Positions 1-8,766 of a stretch of 64,000 nt of DNA are shown here, piece by piece (the first letter of the stretch is position 1; every line of letters starts with the position of its first letter). The translations under genes were made by a program, and so were the position numbers. The notes beneath the pieces were generated by a model that worked only from the letters and a program-made list of their open reading frames with translations, made no database searches and was not told the DNA's origin. Origin of the DNA: Yoonia sp. GPGPB17. GTDB taxonomy: Bacteria; Pseudomonadota; Alphaproteobacteria; Rhodobacterales; Rhodobacteraceae. Where the stretch lies: contig NZ_JATACI010000003.1 in NCBI RefSeq assembly GCF_037892195.1, positions 62,001 through 126,000 of the forward strand. Reading direction: 5' to 3'.

Positions 1-406
1 ACCACGAAGCCCCTTTGGACAGCAGAGGCCGAACCGGCAGAAATAGGCGGTAGCCCAGCTCCAAAAGAGGTGTCACGCCGGGTATTCGGGCAATCCGTGC
101 CGCCCACCGCCAACCCGGCAGGGTTTGCCAGATGATAGCGAAGGCGCGCGCGCCCGACACCAGCGTCCCATCAGGCAGGCGCACGTGGAGTAGGCGCATC
201 GCGGCGTCCACGTTCAGGTCTGGGCCAAGCTGTGCATTCGCCTGGGAAGCATCAACAAAACAGATCTGATCTCCGCCGACTTGCGACTTGTAGTGACTTA
301 TCTCCGCCGTGCATAACGGGCACGCACCATCAAAGTAGACGGTCGCCTTGGCGGGTGTTTCACCGTTGGCTTGCATAATGATCGTGTTGGTCTTTGCCTG
401 TCGCAT
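1..406 (-). CDS. DCC-family thiol-disulfide oxidoreductase-like protein (DUF393), C-terminus cut by window edge
   Basis: The minus-strand reading frame is open from about 406 to the window start without a stop. Near the N-terminus it reads YFDGACPLC, the DxxCxxC signature of the DCC (DUF393) family, followed by the usual basic tail with a LPGWRWAAR segment and a hydrophobic end. The family is a predicted thiol oxidoreductase of unknown substrate. The ATG at 406 lies one base after the stop of the upstream regulator gene; a second in-frame ATG at 376 is also possible. Neither has a strong ribosome binding site, so the start is uncertain. The stop lies outside the window. Confidence 0.8.
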   Translation of the reverse strand, partial: MRQAKTNTIIMQANGETPAKATVYFDGACPLCTAEISHYKSQVGGDQICFVDASQANAQLGPDLNVDAAMRLLHVRLPDGTLVSGARAFAIIWQTLPGWRWAARIARIPGVTPLLELGYRLFLPVRPLLSKGASW

Positions 407-407
407 C

Positions 408-947
408 TCAGACGATCTCGTACCGTTTGAGCAGGCGCTGGAGTGTCCGCCGATGCATGTCCAAGGATCGAGCCGTTTGCGATACGTTTTCGTTCATTTC
501 ATGGAAGATATGCGTGATATGCTCTTTGCGGGCGTCTTCGGGCACGATTGGGTTGGTTGGAGCCGGGGCATGTTCGTTTCTCGGCCTGATGAGCGCATCT
601 ACGATTTCGTCGGCTGTTGCAGGCTTGGCAATGTAGTCGATGGCGCCGATACGCGCTGCCGCAACGGCAGTCGGAATATTCCCGTAGCCGGTGAGAATAA
701 TTGCGCGGATGTTTGGATCGCGTTCTTCAAGCATCTCTACAAGGGACAAGCCACTGCCGTCCTGCAAACGCAGATCGACGATCGCATAGCGCGGCAATTC
801 GGCATTGGCCTGATCCACTGCATCTGACAAACACCTCGCCACGCGTACGTCAAAACCGCGCCTTTCCATAGCACGCGCAAGTCTATCCCGCAGCACATCG
901 TCGTCTTCAACGATCAAAAGGGTGTTTTCGTTGGTTGCGTCTAACAT
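408..947 (-). CDS. RegA/PrrA/ActR-family response regulator
   Basis: A 179-residue protein with an N-terminal receiver domain (acidic cluster EDDD near residue 14, phospho-acceptor Asp about residue 58 in YAIVDLRLQDG, Lys in the KPATADE segment) and a short Fis-type helix-turn-helix at the C-terminus (HRRTLQRLLKR). This two-part, roughly 180-residue build is typical of the RegA/PrrA redox regulators of alphaproteobacteria, which work with the sensor kinase RegB. No regB/senC neighbour is visible here, so this looks like a stand-alone paralogue. It is followed directly by the DCC-family gene, probably in one transcript. Its targets cannot be told from the sequence. Confidence 0.9.
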   Translation of the reverse strand: MLDATNENTLLIVEDDDVLRDRLARAMERRGFDVRVARCLSDAVDQANAELPRYAIVDLRLQDGSGLSLVEMLEERDPNIRAIILTGYGNIPTAVAAARIGAIDYIAKPATADEIVDALIRPRNEHAPAPTNPIVPEDARKEHITHIFHEMNENVSQTARSLDMHRRTLQRLLKRYEIV

Positions 948-1050
948 TTGATTTCTCCTTGTGTCGGCTGGTCGCGACGATGCCTAAGCGCGAATGGCAT
1001 TTGGGCTGCGATAGGCCAAGGGGTTTGGGTGTGTCCGTCTGCGGCTGTGA

Positions 1051-1521
1051 TCAGCGCAGGTGGGCGCGTAGCACCCAGGCAAACTTTTCATGAGCATGTC
1101 CGCGCGCGATGCACAGATCTTCCGTGAGCGTGTCGCCGTGGTCGGCTGCCAACGCGCCGGACGTCTTAAGAGTTGCCGCCAGCGTCTCTTCAGCGCTCAA
1201 AAGCGCGGCAATCATGTCCACGGGCGTCGACGTTCCTTGAGGTTCCGCGATGCTTGAGCGCTCAAGCATGCGTGCGAGATTACCATCGGCATGCCCGTCA
1301 AGGGCCTTGATCCGTTCGGCCAGATCGTCCTGCCCGGCAAAGTGATCCTCGTAGACTTCCTGAAACTGCTGATGCAGCGAGGCAAAGTTCATGCCTGTCA
1401 CGTTCCAGTGGAAGTTTTGTGCCATCATTGTCGCAACGGTCGTCTCGGCGAGGGCCGTGTTCAAAACAGCGCATATCTCTGCCTGACCAGTAATTTCCAG
1501 TTTTTCAGCGGCGAAAGTCAT
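1051..1521 (-). CDS. dps: Dps-family ferritin-like DNA-protection protein
   Basis: A 156-residue protein of usual Dps length. It shows the ferroxidase-centre pattern NFHWNVTG ... LHQQFQEVYEDHFAGQDDLAERI, with the His, Asp and Glu residues that bind iron at the dimer interface of the dodecamer. Dps proteins oxidise and store Fe(II) using H2O2 and can coat DNA, protecting it in stress and stationary phase. A purine-rich ribosome binding site (GGGTC preceded by AAAAAAAGG on the minus strand) lies upstream. It stands alone between the regulator gene and a non-coding stretch. Confidence 0.92.
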   Translation of the reverse strand: MTFAAEKLEITGQAEICAVLNTALAETTVATMMAQNFHWNVTGMNFASLHQQFQEVYEDHFAGQDDLAERIKALDGHADGNLARMLERSSIAEPQGTSTPVDMIAALLSAEETLAATLKTSGALAADHGDTLTEDLCIARGHAHEKFAWVLRAHLR

Positions 1522-1998
1522 TTCTGACCCCTTTTTTTCTTCATTCTTTAATTTTTACGTCCAAACTCATGCACCGGATGGCAGTCGCGACGTTCCGTCG
1601 CGCTGCGCAGCGCCGGGTAAAACGTGTGATGTGGGGACTTTTGCGGTGGAGTCCACTGAGCCTTCAGAAACGCCACATGCACTTCTGTAGTCTCCCCAAC
1701 GATCTTTGCTCTACTTTCACGGAAATGTGCTGGCGAGGATTTAGTCGGCGGCGCTAATGAGATGGCCAGATGCAACCGCCAACTGTGCGATCAATTCCCT
1801 GTAAACAGCCTCATAACTGAGGATACGGCATCACTGCATAACGATCACTTCACGACTGTATTTCTCAATCGTAATTAAGTACCAGTGCGTATTAAGATGG
1901 AGTGCCGGGCAGATTACGATTTCGATCCAAATTGGAAATGTCTATCAGTTTTGGGCCTGCGCGCTCATACATTGGGATAGCACGCTGAGCTTGATCTG
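1522..1998. other. Non-coding stretch with one perfect hairpin
   Basis: No reading frame here has a convincing start or a recognisable protein. At 1586-1602 there is a perfect 7-bp stem with a 3-base loop (CGCGACG-TTC-CGTCGCG) but no T-run, so a terminator role is unproven. The AT-rich part at about 1850-1900 may carry the dps promoter or its own, but no clear -35/-10 pair was identified. Confidence 0.5.
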
Positions 1999-2190
1999 TT
2001 AATCGGCTCCAGAGGAACTTTGATTTTTTGACTGGTCGCAAAGCCCGCCTGTGCCCGGGCGTGCACCCCTTGCAATAGCAGCACCAGCGACAACCGTCGC
2101 GCCAATCAAAGCGCCGTTGATGAACGCTCCGAGGACGACCTGTTGTGCAAGACCAATCGTTTTCAGTTTGACGAGAGTAGAAAGTACCAT
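1999..2190 (-). CDS. Small hydrophobic protein of unknown function
   Basis: A 63-residue protein starting at the ATG at 2190, chosen because AAGGGAG lies about 8 bases upstream; a longer frame to 2241 lacks such a site. Residues about 8-45 are rich in Ala, Gly, Val and Ile and could form one or two membrane segments (LGAFINGALIGATVVAGAAI), followed by a polar Ser/Gln-rich tail. I do not recognise the family. Composition and the ribosome binding site favour a real gene. Confidence 0.5.
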   Translation of the reverse strand: MVLSTLVKLKTIGLAQQVVLGAFINGALIGATVVAGAAIARGARPGTGGLCDQSKNQSSSGAD

Positions 2191-2382
2191 TTGGTAAGCT
2201 CCCTTGTTTAGGTTTCCAGATACAGTTGAAATAGATGGCAAGCCGTCGAAGACCAGACATTCAGAGCTAGGTTTTCGATCAGGGCAACGCGAAGGTTTGT
2301 CGGGCCAGTAAATAACACCTCTGAGGTGCTGTGCATTTTCACTATGGCATGCGTTTCGTAGCCGGACCTCTGTTGCAACTCG

Positions 2383-2535
2383 TTAAAAGCCGAGCAACCA
2401 AGATATTAAGACGGCAGTCATACTGCCAATGACAACTGGTAACGTGAGCGAAATGCTAACCCATGCGATCGCCCTTTTGCGAAATCGGCTGTCCTTGTTT
2501 TCTGCCTTCGGCCCGTCCGTTTTGACCCGCTTCAT
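2383..2535 (-). CDS. Small single-span membrane protein, unknown
   Basis: A 50-residue frame. It has a basic, charged N-terminus (KRVKTDGPKAENK...) followed by one clear membrane segment to the C-terminus (ISLTLPVVIGSMTAVLISWL). Its ATG overlaps the TGA of the upstream membrane-protein fragment in an ATGA junction, suggesting translational coupling. No family recognised. Confidence 0.45.
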   Translation of the reverse strand: MKRVKTDGPKAENKDSRFRKRAIAWVSISLTLPVVIGSMTAVLISWLLGF

Positions 2536-2906
2536 TCGCGTCGCCTACGTGACCAATGGAGCGACGCGATCATCGCATTTGTGGTTATGGCGTGGGTTGA
2601 CCCGTGTACTTTTGGGGCAAATTTTGCCAACACGCCAATGCCCCGATCCGATAGCAGCAGATGATGCGCAAGCGGGAATTGGAGAACCAACGCTACGTTT
2701 GCGAGGATTGACCAAGGTGCGGGGAAATTGCCTAAACTCTGGGACATCTCATTGAAAATCGCCAGCACAGCTGCCGCAAATGTCACCTGACAAATGACGC
2801 CAGAAAGGACAGCCAATGAAATACGATTTGCCCCGGCAGGGGCGCGGACAATGCCAAAAGCAAATTTCAGAAGACGCAGCAACCGCCGTTTATCAAAGCA
2901 TTTCAT
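2532..2906 (-). CDS. Membrane protein resembling the N-terminal part of NnrU/isoprenylcysteine-methyltransferase-like proteins, probably truncated
   Basis: The protein has two likely membrane segments and the pattern FPLAHHLLLSDRGIGVLAKFAP, which recalls the start of the NnrU/mddA-like membrane methyltransferase families ('xPLxHSLL...RGxxLLxxxAP'). Those families go on for another 100 or more residues with the methyltransferase part, but here the frame ends in SRRRRE right after the second segment (MIASLHW). I therefore infer a truncated remnant. The frame is open back to 2960; the start at 2906 (MKCFDKRR) is a choice without strong support. It overlaps the next small gene by ATGA. Confidence 0.4.
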   Translation of the reverse strand: MKCFDKRRLLRLLKFAFGIVRAPAGANRISLAVLSGVICQVTFAAAVLAIFNEMSQSLGNFPAPWSILANVALVLQFPLAHHLLLSDRGIGVLAKFAPKVHGSTHAITTNAMIASLHWSRRRRE

Positions 2907-3018
2907 ATCTCGGGAGGTAGCGGCAAATCGTCCAAGGTCGAGGCCCAGCCCCTGCGGCAATTGGGCGTTTGCAACGCATGTCTGCGCGCTAATTTCTAGC
3001 GTCAGTGATGGAGCTACA

Positions 3019-3351
3019 ATGATTAATCGCGACCCGCGGACAGCCGATCTCGTTTCACGCTATGCCGTGATGACCAAAGAAACGATGCCCAATCTGGCGC
3101 GCACGACACACACGCACTGGCCCGTACGCAATGATCATTGCTTTCAGCGCATTGTGCTGGACACGATATGCGGTGGCGTTTGGTACGATCATTTGCAACG
3201 TCCGGCTTACAAAAACCTGACCCATGCGCAAGCAATTCTGGCGGCGGCGCTTTGCAATGATATCGTTGCAGGCAAGGCCGATCTGGCCGCCTTAAACACG
3301 CAGTCTCTTATCTGGCGCGGCAAACTGCGCCCTGTGCGCAATAGAGGATAA
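3019..3351 (+). CDS. Conserved hypothetical protein next to the Y-family polymerase
   Basis: A 110-residue protein starting at ATG 3019, with GGAGC a few bases upstream; a much longer upstream frame has no start signal. It contains the well-formed segments THTHWPVRNDHCFQRI and CGGVWYDHLQRPAYKNLT, with several His, Cys and Trp residues. I have the impression of a conserved family in Rhodobacterales but know of no function; database names of 'GNAT acetyltransferase' for such proteins would not be supported by any motif I can see. It is followed after one base by another small gene and faces the polymerase gene convergently. Confidence 0.65.
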   Translation: MINRDPRTADLVSRYAVMTKETMPNLARTTHTHWPVRNDHCFQRIVLDTICGGVWYDHLQRPAYKNLTHAQAILAAALCNDIVAGKADLAALNTQSLIWRGKLRPVRNRG

Positions 3352-3352
3352 C

Positions 3353-3535
3353 ATGCCCAAACGCACATCTTTGCAGACTGCCGCCAATGTCGAGGTTGCC
3401 GACGATATCGAAGAACTTGTGTCTGACAAACGCGCAGGCTGGCGCGCGACCGCCGCGACAGGACGCAGGCGGCAACGGCGTTATAAGAAACGACTGACCC
3501 AAGAATTACTGCGTCATCTGGATGATGAAGAATAG
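3353..3535 (+). CDS. Small basic hypothetical protein
   Basis: A 60-residue protein whose ATG follows the preceding stop by one base, so the two genes are almost certainly co-transcribed. It is highly charged, with a run of Arg/Lys (TGRRRQRRYKKR) and an acidic C-terminus (HLDDEE), as in many small nucleic-acid-binding or helical proteins. No family recognised. It ends 12 bases before the convergent polymerase gene. Confidence 0.6.
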   Translation: MPKRTSLQTAANVEVADDIEELVSDKRAGWRATAATGRRRQRRYKKRLTQELLRHLDDEE

Positions 3536-3547
3536 GCCGACGGCAGC

Positions 3548-4873
3548 TTAAAACGTGCAGAAATGCGTATCATTATCTTCGCCTATGGCCCCTTCGAAAT
3601 CTTCCGCCTCCGGGATGCGGCCAAACGCAATCTTACCGCCAACGTACCCGCCCGGCACCGCGTCATGCACCCCCAGTGACAAGGCTTTGCCACCAAACCG
3701 GGCGCGCATTTGGTCCATCATATCGCTGACTTTTTCCCACCGCGCACGATCATCCGCGTTGTCAGATAACATATCAAACATATCCCCAGTGAGATCAGCT
3801 TCGCTATCCAGCCCGTGCAGTATGACAGAGACCGCATGGGGGCTGAATTTGATATGCGCGCGCGCCTCAGCCAACCCTTGCGCCAACGTGCGGCCAAAGC
3901 TGCGGTCATCGCGCGATGGCGCAAACTGCCTTTCCCAATGCCACCGCTGCGCCTGAACGCTTTTCGCGCGTGTTGAACGCAAACGTTGACTACGAAGTGA
4001 CAGCGACAACTTTGACGCACGCAGGTTTGTACGCCGCAGCCTGCGGGCGGCCCCTGCGAGCAATTGGCGGGCGCAGTCTTCTACTTTTTCAGGACTGCGC
4101 CATTCACGTGGCAGCACTCGGCTATGGCCAAACATGCGTTTGCGGGTCGCGGAACGTGGGGCATGCATGCCATGTAGTTCCTGCAAAAACCGCTCCCCCT
4201 CGACATTGCCCCAGATTGCGCGCGCTTGTTTCGGCGCGAGGGCCCAAAGAGCGGAAAAGTCGGTGACCCCTACTGCAGCCAACCGTGTGCGCATGCCGTC
4301 GCCGACACCGGGCAGCTTTTCCAGCTTCAGATCGGCCAAGGCAGCAGGCAACATCGCCACGTCCAATACCAGCGTCCCATCAGGTTTCTGTCGCTCCGCT
4401 GCGATCTTCGCCAACAATTCAGTCGGGGCCATGCCAATTGAACAGGTCAGCACAGGGCTGAATTCTTGTAACAAAGCCGCCTTGATCTGCGCTGCCAGGG
4501 CCTGACGCTGCCGCCCTTCGCTGGGCAGTAATGCACAAACTACTTCGTCAATCGATCTGACGTGTTGAATGGGAACGACAGTTTCGATCACGGCAAGAAT
4601 GCGTTTATGCAGTCGGACATAGACATCGGGACGTGCCACCACAAAAATCATATTGGGCACTAACACCCTTGCTTCTCGTGCAGGCATATTGGTTTTCACG
4701 CCAAGTGCCTTTGCTTCACGACTGACCGCGATACAGCCGGTATGGGCGGAATCAAGTACGACGACCCCAATCGGTTTGTCCCGTAGCGCCGGATTAAAAT
4801 GCTGCTCGGCAGAAGCAAAGAAGCTGTCAAAATCAAGGTATAGCCGTTCGGGAAGGCTGGTGTTGTCAGACAT
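3548..4873 (-). CDS. Y-family DNA polymerase (DNA polymerase IV/DinB-like)
   Basis: A 441-residue translesion polymerase. The catalytic palm shows LYLDFDSFFASAEQ near the N-terminus and SIDEV (most Pol IV have SIDEA), giving the metal-binding Asp and Asp-Glu pair. The thumb helix-hairpin-helix (LEKLPGVGDGMRTRLAAVGV) and a little-finger domain with FGHSRVLP follow. Pol IV extends mismatched or damaged primer ends with low fidelity. The start at 4873 (MSDNTS) is chosen for the AGGAGG 8 bases upstream; the frame is open to 4924. The divergent C-terminus and the Val variant set it apart from the main DinB. No SOS box was seen upstream. Confidence 0.9.
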   Translation of the reverse strand: MSDNTSLPERLYLDFDSFFASAEQHFNPALRDKPIGVVVLDSAHTGCIAVSREAKALGVKTNMPAREARVLVPNMIFVVARPDVYVRLHKRILAVIETVVPIQHVRSIDEVVCALLPSEGRQRQALAAQIKAALLQEFSPVLTCSIGMAPTELLAKIAAERQKPDGTLVLDVAMLPAALADLKLEKLPGVGDGMRTRLAAVGVTDFSALWALAPKQARAIWGNVEGERFLQELHGMHAPRSATRKRMFGHSRVLPREWRSPEKVEDCARQLLAGAARRLRRTNLRASKLSLSLRSQRLRSTRAKSVQAQRWHWERQFAPSRDDRSFGRTLAQGLAEARAHIKFSPHAVSVILHGLDSEADLTGDMFDMLSDNADDRARWEKVSDMMDQMRARFGGKALSLGVHDAVPGGYVGGKIAFGRIPEAEDFEGAIGEDNDTHFCTF

Positions 4874-5022
4874 GTCCGGCCTCCTGTCAGGCGTTTTCTT
4901 ACCGTTCATCTGGTGATCTAACATGAGACGCGTAAATGCCCAGAAACTCCTGCGTTGCCCCAGGTCCGATTGCGGCTACTTACCGAAGCTGACATGCGCC
5001 GCCACCGAGGACTAAACCGGAT

Positions 5023-5415
5023 ATGACTCTGACCAGCAAAATTGAACTGCGCGACATGCTTTTGCCAACGAAGATCGGCACATATGGCCCTGATGATCCT
5101 GTACCAGATCATCATCTTCTTGATCTAATACTGTCCGTTGCCGCAACACAGGTCCTCATCCCGGGCGACGGCATGGCGCATGTTTTCGACTACGACCCGT
5201 TGATCGCGGAAATTCTGACGCTGGCCAATACCGGGCACCGCGAAACACAGGAATGGCTGATCAGCCAAATCGTGCATCTGCGCGCGCAGTACAGAGACAT
5301 CCGGGCCGCTGATGTCTATCTGCGGAAATTTCCGGTCCATCAGGACAGTGGCACACTTGGTGTCCGGCTCACCCTAAACAAGAACGATTTGGCAGAACTT
5401 CGCAACAGTCTGTGA
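5023..5415 (+). CDS. FolB-like dihydroneopterin aldolase domain protein
   Basis: A 130-residue protein with the tunnel-fold FolB pattern: an N-terminal strand (IELRDMLLPTKIGTY), an FDYDPLIAEI segment, the helix with GHRETQEWLISQIV, and a late Lys/Val strand. FolB proteins are about 120 residues and convert dihydroneopterin to 6-hydroxymethyl-dihydropterin in folate synthesis. Several residues differ from the classical form (for example the catalytic Glu/Lys surroundings), so this could be a paralogue with another pterin-like substrate. GAGG lies about 10 bases before the ATG. No folate neighbours are seen. Confidence 0.6.
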   Translation: MTLTSKIELRDMLLPTKIGTYGPDDPVPDHHLLDLILSVAATQVLIPGDGMAHVFDYDPLIAEILTLANTGHRETQEWLISQIVHLRAQYRDIRAADVYLRKFPVHQDSGTLGVRLTLNKNDLAELRNSL

Positions 5416-5518
5416 TGGCTTGCGAAAGATAACTATAATACCTCACGTCTTTTACGATTGGACCTTGGCCTTGCGACCCTCTGCGCGGATCATTGGAACG
5501 TCATTTTAATCCAGACAA

Positions 5519-6178
5519 TCAGCCCAACAACCTTGCCCAGTCAATGTCTGATCCCGAGGCAACGGTTGTATCCGCTGCTCTCAAATCGGTCTGCTGTGCA
5601 AAGGCCCCCGGCACGCCAACCACGCGCGCGCCCGTGGTCTTGGCAGCCGCAACCCCATCGACGTTATCTTCGATAACAATCGCATTTTGTGCCTCAATCC
5701 CAAGGGTTTCAAACGCATGAATGTAGGCATCCGGCTCAGGTTTTCCAGGCAAGCCAAGTCCACCATGTGTCATAATATCAAAATCTGGATGACCTTCTGC
5801 GACCAGCTTTTGGGCGATAATACGCACCGTCGCTTTCTCGGTCGTGGAGACAAATCCAGTCTTTATCCCGTGTTCCTGAGCCGCCTTGAGGCCAACGCCA
5901 ACGTACGAAAGGGGTTTGATATCGTCAGACTGTAATTTTTCAAGAAACCACGACGTTTTCGTCGCGTGGACAGCCGTCGCATCGACCTGCTCGTTGCGTT
6001 TATCCGCAAAGGTACTGATGCGTTTCGCACCACCTGATATTTTCAACATTTCTTGGTAAGTCGGCAGGTCCCAATGCCAGTCCAAGTGATGCTGCGCAAA
6101 GGCGGCATGGAATGCATCATACTGCAGCCGCGACGTTTCAACGATCGTGCCAATTGAGCCAAAAAAGAGTGCCTTCAC
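5519..6178 (-). CDS. HAD-superfamily (CbbY-like) protein lacking the usual nucleophile Asp
   Basis: About 219 residues from a GTG at 6178 (AAAGG upstream); the frame is open back to 6259. The fold is that of CbbY/PGMB-type HAD proteins: a cap domain (residues about 15-90), motif II-like VSTTEKA, the KPEPDAY motif and motif IV EDNVDG. Motif I, normally DxDGTLxDS, reads FFGSIGTIVETS, so neither catalytic Asp is present. The family normally removes phosphate from small metabolites; without the nucleophile this protein may be inactive or do other chemistry. Confidence 0.75.
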   Translation of the reverse strand: MKALFFGSIGTIVETSRLQYDAFHAAFAQHHLDWHWDLPTYQEMLKISGGAKRISTFADKRNEQVDATAVHATKTSWFLEKLQSDDIKPLSYVGVGLKAAQEHGIKTGFVSTTEKATVRIIAQKLVAEGHPDFDIMTHGGLGLPGKPEPDAYIHAFETLGIEAQNAIVIEDNVDGVAAAKTTGARVVGVPGAFAQQTDLRAADTTVASGSDIDWARLLG

Positions 6179-6425
6179 GAAGCTTGCGCCTTTCAAACTG
6201 GGAGAAATTCGTTTCGATTGTAGAAGTGGATCACAAGCAGTGAAATTCGACCCTCTCATCCAGAAATTTAAGCAAAGTCGCCAAATAGAAGGATGCGCAG
6301 AAAACAGTGATCCGTACGAACGGGCTGGTTAACCGATCAGTTACCTACCACTTGAGGCATGATTTCATTTGTGAACACCATATGCTGACTGATCAGATCT
6401 GCCGTTCGGGCGTGGAGAGGCGGCA

Positions 6426-7643
6426 TCATGGATCCATCTCTATCATTTGGTCCAGGATTCGCGGTATCTGTTTTTTGACTTTGAAAAACCCAGCAGTTGC
6501 ATATGGCCAAATTGTTTCGTCCCACGGGCGCCGAAGTTCACAGAGCGTGATGCGACGTGCCACAAGGTGCGGCTCAGCTAGATTCAGCCAGTCGCGCAAA
6601 GGCCCGTAGGTCACGAATGGCGTAACAATTTGCGTTGCCCCTGCTTTGGCCGCCCAGTCTGCCAAAATCGACGGTTCACCCGCTTTGAGATGCGTGATGT
6701 CTAAATGCGAACGCAACGCTGCATCGGCCAATGCACCTGTTTCAAAGGCATAAACGGCCTCTGACACAGGACGCGGTGACCGCAGATTACTACATGACAC
6801 TGTCGCCGCACCGCGCAGATCAAGGGCGGCAAACTCAAAATCCTCGATCAGGCAGTCTTCGTCCGTGATCAAAAGCACGGTTGGCACGTCGGGCAGTGCC
6901 TTGCGCACTTTGCGCAAGGGCAGCACCGTCGGGAGGCCATCTGGCTCTGATGCTTCCAATCCCTGCTCAACCTCCGCAAGGTCGCCATGTCCTGGGGTGA
7001 AACGACCATTGGTAAATGTCGTAATGTTCTGCGCACGTGCGGGGTAGGGCTTGCCACGGGTATGTAGCCCCGCTGCCCAACGCCACCCCAGCGTGTTTGA
7101 TGCAGCGTCCCCATCCAGCAAATGACGAAAGAAGAAATCAGCCCCAAGTCGCCAAGGCAGGCCAAGCGTAAAAATCCAGATCGACGCGAACCACATACGC
7201 GCATGATTGTGCAGATATCCTGTCTCAACCAATTCATGCGCCCACGCGTCGAAACAATCCAAACCCGTTTGACCGGTCTCTGCCAATGCTATGTCGCGCC
7301 GCAAACGGCGATCGCGTTCGAAGGACAAGAGATCTGTGTTTAACCCTTGGACATAGCTGTCCCAAACCTGCGGGCGTCGTTCCAGCCATCCTTTGTAGTA
7401 ACCACGCCAGATCACTTCTTCGATGAACTTTCCAGCACCTTCGGGCCCGTGTGCATCTAGTGCCGCCGTCACCACCTCTGCTTCCGTGATCAGCCTGCGA
7501 CGGATGTAGGGTGATAACATTGACACGGCTTTGTGCTTCTAGCCCGGACCGTAATCATAATTGCGGCCATTCTCGTATCGGTGACCCATTGCAGGAATAA
7601 ACGCCTGCATTGCGGCAAGGCCAGCAGCCCGTGAGGGTACCAT
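6426..7643 (-). pseudogene. Photolyase/cryptochrome-type FAD-binding protein gene with in-frame amber codon
   Basis: The continuous frame from ATG 7643 to 6426 would give 405 residues, but codon 35 is TAG (7539-7541). The segment before the stop (ENGRNYDYGPG) and the one after (KHKAVSMLSPYIRRRLIT) read as one continuous N-terminus, so the stop looks like a nonsense mutation. A shorter 366-residue product could start at GTG 7526 or ATG 7520. The body is the photolyase FAD domain: FIEEVIWRGYYKGWLERRP, HNHARMWFASIW, LLDGDAASNTLGWRWAAG and the NITTFTNGRF end, with an unusual C-terminal half of about 170 residues. The start is one base after the glutathione peroxidase stop, implying one operon. 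Confidence 0.75.
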
Positions 7644-7644
7644 T

Positions 7645-8172
7645 TCAGTCATTGATCAGCATGCCGTCGATCAGCCGTGTAATCGCAGGCGATTGCGGTG
7701 GTGTGTTGGACCCAAAGGTTGCGACGACCGCACCACTTTCATCAATGAGCACTTTGTTGAAGTTCCAACGGGGTGTGAAACCCGTTTCAGCTTTGAGCGA
7801 CGCGTAGAACGGATGCGCATCTACCCCCTTCACATGTGTGATCACCGTCATCGGCAAATCTATTCCGTACTGTAGTTCGCAAAAGTCTTTGACCTCTGCG
7901 TCGGTTGCGAGTTCTTGATTGAAGTCATCAGATGGCACAGCCAGAACGATAAGCCCTTGTGCGCGGTACGCATCGTAAAGGTCTTGAAGCCCGCGGTATT
8001 GTCGGGTGAAGGCGCATTGCGATGCTGTGTTCACAACAAGCACTGGCTGCCCAAGCCACTGGTCGATGGAAAGTGTGCCACCATCAATGGACTCAAATAA
8101 AGCGTTGGTTTCAAGCGCCGCTGTTTGAGTTCCTAAAAAAGTAAGTGCGCAGATAAAAAACCGCTTGATCAT
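7645..8172 (-). CDS. Secreted glutathione peroxidase-family protein (Cys type)
   Basis: 175 residues from ATG 8172, with AAGGGCGG upstream. Residues 1-20 form a signal peptide (MIKRFFICALTFLGTQTAA). The GPx motifs are present: NTASQCAFTRQY with the peroxidatic Cys, VLAVPSDDFNQE and WNFNK. It lacks selenocysteine, so it is likely a thioredoxin-dependent peroxidase acting outside the cytoplasm on hydroperoxides. The stop precedes the photolyase-like start by one base, so both are likely transcribed together, a combination fitting a light or oxidative stress response. Confidence 0.88.
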   Translation of the reverse strand: MIKRFFICALTFLGTQTAALETNALFESIDGGTLSIDQWLGQPVLVVNTASQCAFTRQYRGLQDLYDAYRAQGLIVLAVPSDDFNQELATDAEVKDFCELQYGIDLPMTVITHVKGVDAHPFYASLKAETGFTPRWNFNKVLIDESGAVVATFGSNTPPQSPAITRLIDGMLIND

Positions 8173-8766
8173 GAATGCCGCCCTTGTGCGATTGCTTTTT
8201 AGGTCACCAAATTTTCGAGTAACGCGTGATATCGGCGATGTCCTGCTTTGCCTTCTTCGCAGATGTTTGCTTCTGATGTCCAAGGCGCATGTGTTGCAAC
8301 TTTGATCCCTCTGTGCTTGTGGGAGCAGCCAAATCACCAAGTTGATTTAAACTGATCTGACAAATGCGCCTCTCGGTCTATGTGTATTCATTGTTTCCCT
8401 GTGATTACGTCTGAGGGCTTGGGTTGGATGCATTTAATGCGACGCTGGGCGGCGGGGTTTCAAAGCAGTGCGGCGTCGAAACTAGCCGAAACGATCATGC
8501 CGGACACAAGCGACGGATCTTTGCGCATGTCGCCAAAGAAGGCTTCCCAGATCTGAGCGTTGTTCCGTCGTGCAACGCCATGTGACTAAGAATTGAGGTT
8601 AAACGCCAAGGGTGCGGTGATTTGGTACATTGAGGAATGCATAGGTGCGCTACCTCACGGCGGGAAGAGATCAGAGTTTGGTGGGATGCGTGCTGGACTA
8701 CATCGGTATCACCAACACTGTTGAGCTTATCAATGTATTCGCAGGCAACCTGCATAAAGGAACTTC
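8173..8766. other. Non-coding stretch between divergent genes
   Basis: This gap separates the minus-strand peroxidase gene from the plus-strand sufS gene. Several frames are open but none has a start signal or protein-like composition. It should hold both promoters; no clear -10/-35 pair or operator was identified. Confidence 0.5.

Noticed and set aside
1548..1775. 75-codon minus-strand frame after dps
   Set aside because: No ribosome binding site, no recognisable features.
2429..2755. Plus-strand frame over the membrane-protein remnant
   Set aside because: No start signal and no protein-like pattern; the minus strand shows membrane segments and stop-start coupling.
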